From Methanomassiliicoccaceae archaeon (GTDB lineage: Archaea > Thermoplasmatota > Thermoplasmata > Methanomassiliicoccales > Methanomethylophilaceae), in assembly GCA_009776625.1 (NCBI GenBank), contig WRNL01000059.1, positions 1 to 5,180 on the forward strand: a stretch of 5,180 nt of DNA, given 5' to 3'. A program made the position numbers and the translations under genes. Positions 4,593 to 5,180 of this stretch are shown in pieces (the first letter of the stretch is position 1; every line of letters begins with the position of its first letter). Under the pieces are notes generated by a model. That model was not told the origin of the DNA, ran no database searches, and worked only from the letters and a program-made list of their open reading frames with translations.

Positions 4593-5180
4593 TCAGCTTG
4601 ATGTCACCGACTCGCAGACCTTGGCCGCCTGGCCGCGGCGCCCCCCGTCGACGTAGTACACGTCCAGGAGGAGCAGCTCCCCCTCCAGGGCGGCGGCCAT
4701 CCTGGTCATGAGCAGGGGCTCGCCGTCCTCCTCGACCGTCTTGTGCATGATGCATGCGGGGATCTCGGGGTCGCGCAGCGTCAGGGGCTCCCAGCCCTCC
4801 TCCCCCCGGGTGGCGGACTGCAGGAGGCTCCTGCTCTTGTCCACGATGTCGTCCCTCTGCTGCACCGAGATGGTGGAGGCCCTGATCGTGACGTCGTCGT
4901 CCCACCAGACCGACACGCCGTTCTCCTCCATGTCGTAGTGCATCATCCCGTCTCGGACGAAGCGCCAGCACCCCACGGACTGGCTGAGGGAGCCGCGTGC
5001 GTACCCCAGTTTCTCCTGGCTGCCGCCGCGGCGCTGGCGCGACCTCTCCATGAGACCGGGATGGGCGGCCTCGGACCACGTGCCGCCCGATAGCAGGGCG
5101 AGCTCCTCCCACTCGGGGGCGGGGTAGTCCAGCCCGGGGTCCATCGAGTACGCCTTCTCCAGGCAGGCGAGGGTCGCCGC
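4593..5180 (-). CDS. Unknown protein, 5' end beyond the window
   Basis: The reading frame is open to the window edge. The 195 visible residues begin AATLACLEKAYSMDPGLDYP, so the Met at 5144 is probably internal and the true start lies outside. The segment ACLEKAYSMDPG resembles the second helix and turn of a TPR-like repeat, which suggests that helical repeats may precede it, but only a fragment is visible. The rest alternates polar and hydrophobic residues with several tryptophans (WEEL, CWRF, VWWDDD), consistent with a beta-rich domain, and a hydrophobic strand near the C-terminus (GELLLLDVYYVDGG). There is no membrane segment, no signal peptide in the visible part and no catalytic motif that I can name. 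It converges with the 68-residue gene across the hairpin at 4557-4583, so it is not co-transcribed with any other gene here. Confidence 0.8.
   Translation of the reverse strand, partial: AATLACLEKAYSMDPGLDYPAPEWEELALLSGGTWSEAAHPGLMERSRQRRGGSQEKLGYARGSLSQSVGCWRFVRDGMMHYDMEENGVSVWWDDDVTIRASTISVQQRDDIVDKSRSLLQSATRGEEGWEPLTLRDPEIPACIMHKTVEEDGEPLLMTRMAAALEGELLLLDVYYVDGGRRGQAAKVCESVTSS

Noticed and set aside
4339..5112. Minus-strand open frame of 257 codons overlapping the edge gene in another frame
   Set aside because: The Arg/Gly/Pro-rich low-complexity product spans the convergent hairpin and runs antisense to the 68-residue gene, so it is a shadow frame.

Overview
The window is a GC-rich, gene-dense stretch that reads as archaeal, probably a euryarchaeal methanogen, with the Methanomassiliicoccales as my best guess. 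Four independent genes have an AT-rich TATA-type box centred 25-28 bases upstream of the chosen ATG, with no Shine-Dalgarno sequence between. That is the arrangement of leaderless archaeal transcripts. AGG and ATA codons are frequent, small winged-helix proteins are present, and a BchI/BchD-type chelatase pair occurs without any other photosynthesis gene. None of the seven genes ends in TAG, which would suit a pyrrolysine user, but the sample is small. The lineage is inferred, not proven.

Layout. On the minus strand from about 3519 down to 23 lie a BchI/ChlI-type AAA+ ATPase, a BchD/ChlD-type subunit (AAA+ domain, acidic linker and von Willebrand A domain) overlapping it by 19 bases, and a six-helix membrane protein of unknown function with its own promoter. 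A 137-base divergent intergenic region (3520-3656) carries three ACTTTCGG repeats spaced about one helical turn apart. On the plus strand follow three short genes: a cysteine-containing unknown protein (CX2C-X4-CXC cluster), a 60-residue winged-helix protein and a 68-residue acidic orphan. The last two each have their own promoter. At the right edge a minus-strand gene of unknown function enters the window without its 5' end. It converges on the 68-residue gene across a GC-rich hairpin.

How the genes work together. The I and D subunits should form the two-ring ATP-driven motor of a metal chelatase. The D ring has lost the catalytic Walker B glutamate and the sensor-1 asparagine, so ATP hydrolysis is expected mainly from the I ring. 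The large porphyrin- or corrin-binding subunit (ChlH/BchH or CobN type) is not in the window, so the metal and tetrapyrrole cannot be read from this sequence. In a methanogen, cobalt insertion for corrinoids with a CobN-like partner is the most plausible role. The repeats between the I gene and the cysteine-containing gene suggest that these two divergent genes could be co-regulated. No gene-free stretch exceeds 300 bases. No RNA genes, insertion sequences or CRISPR arrays were seen.
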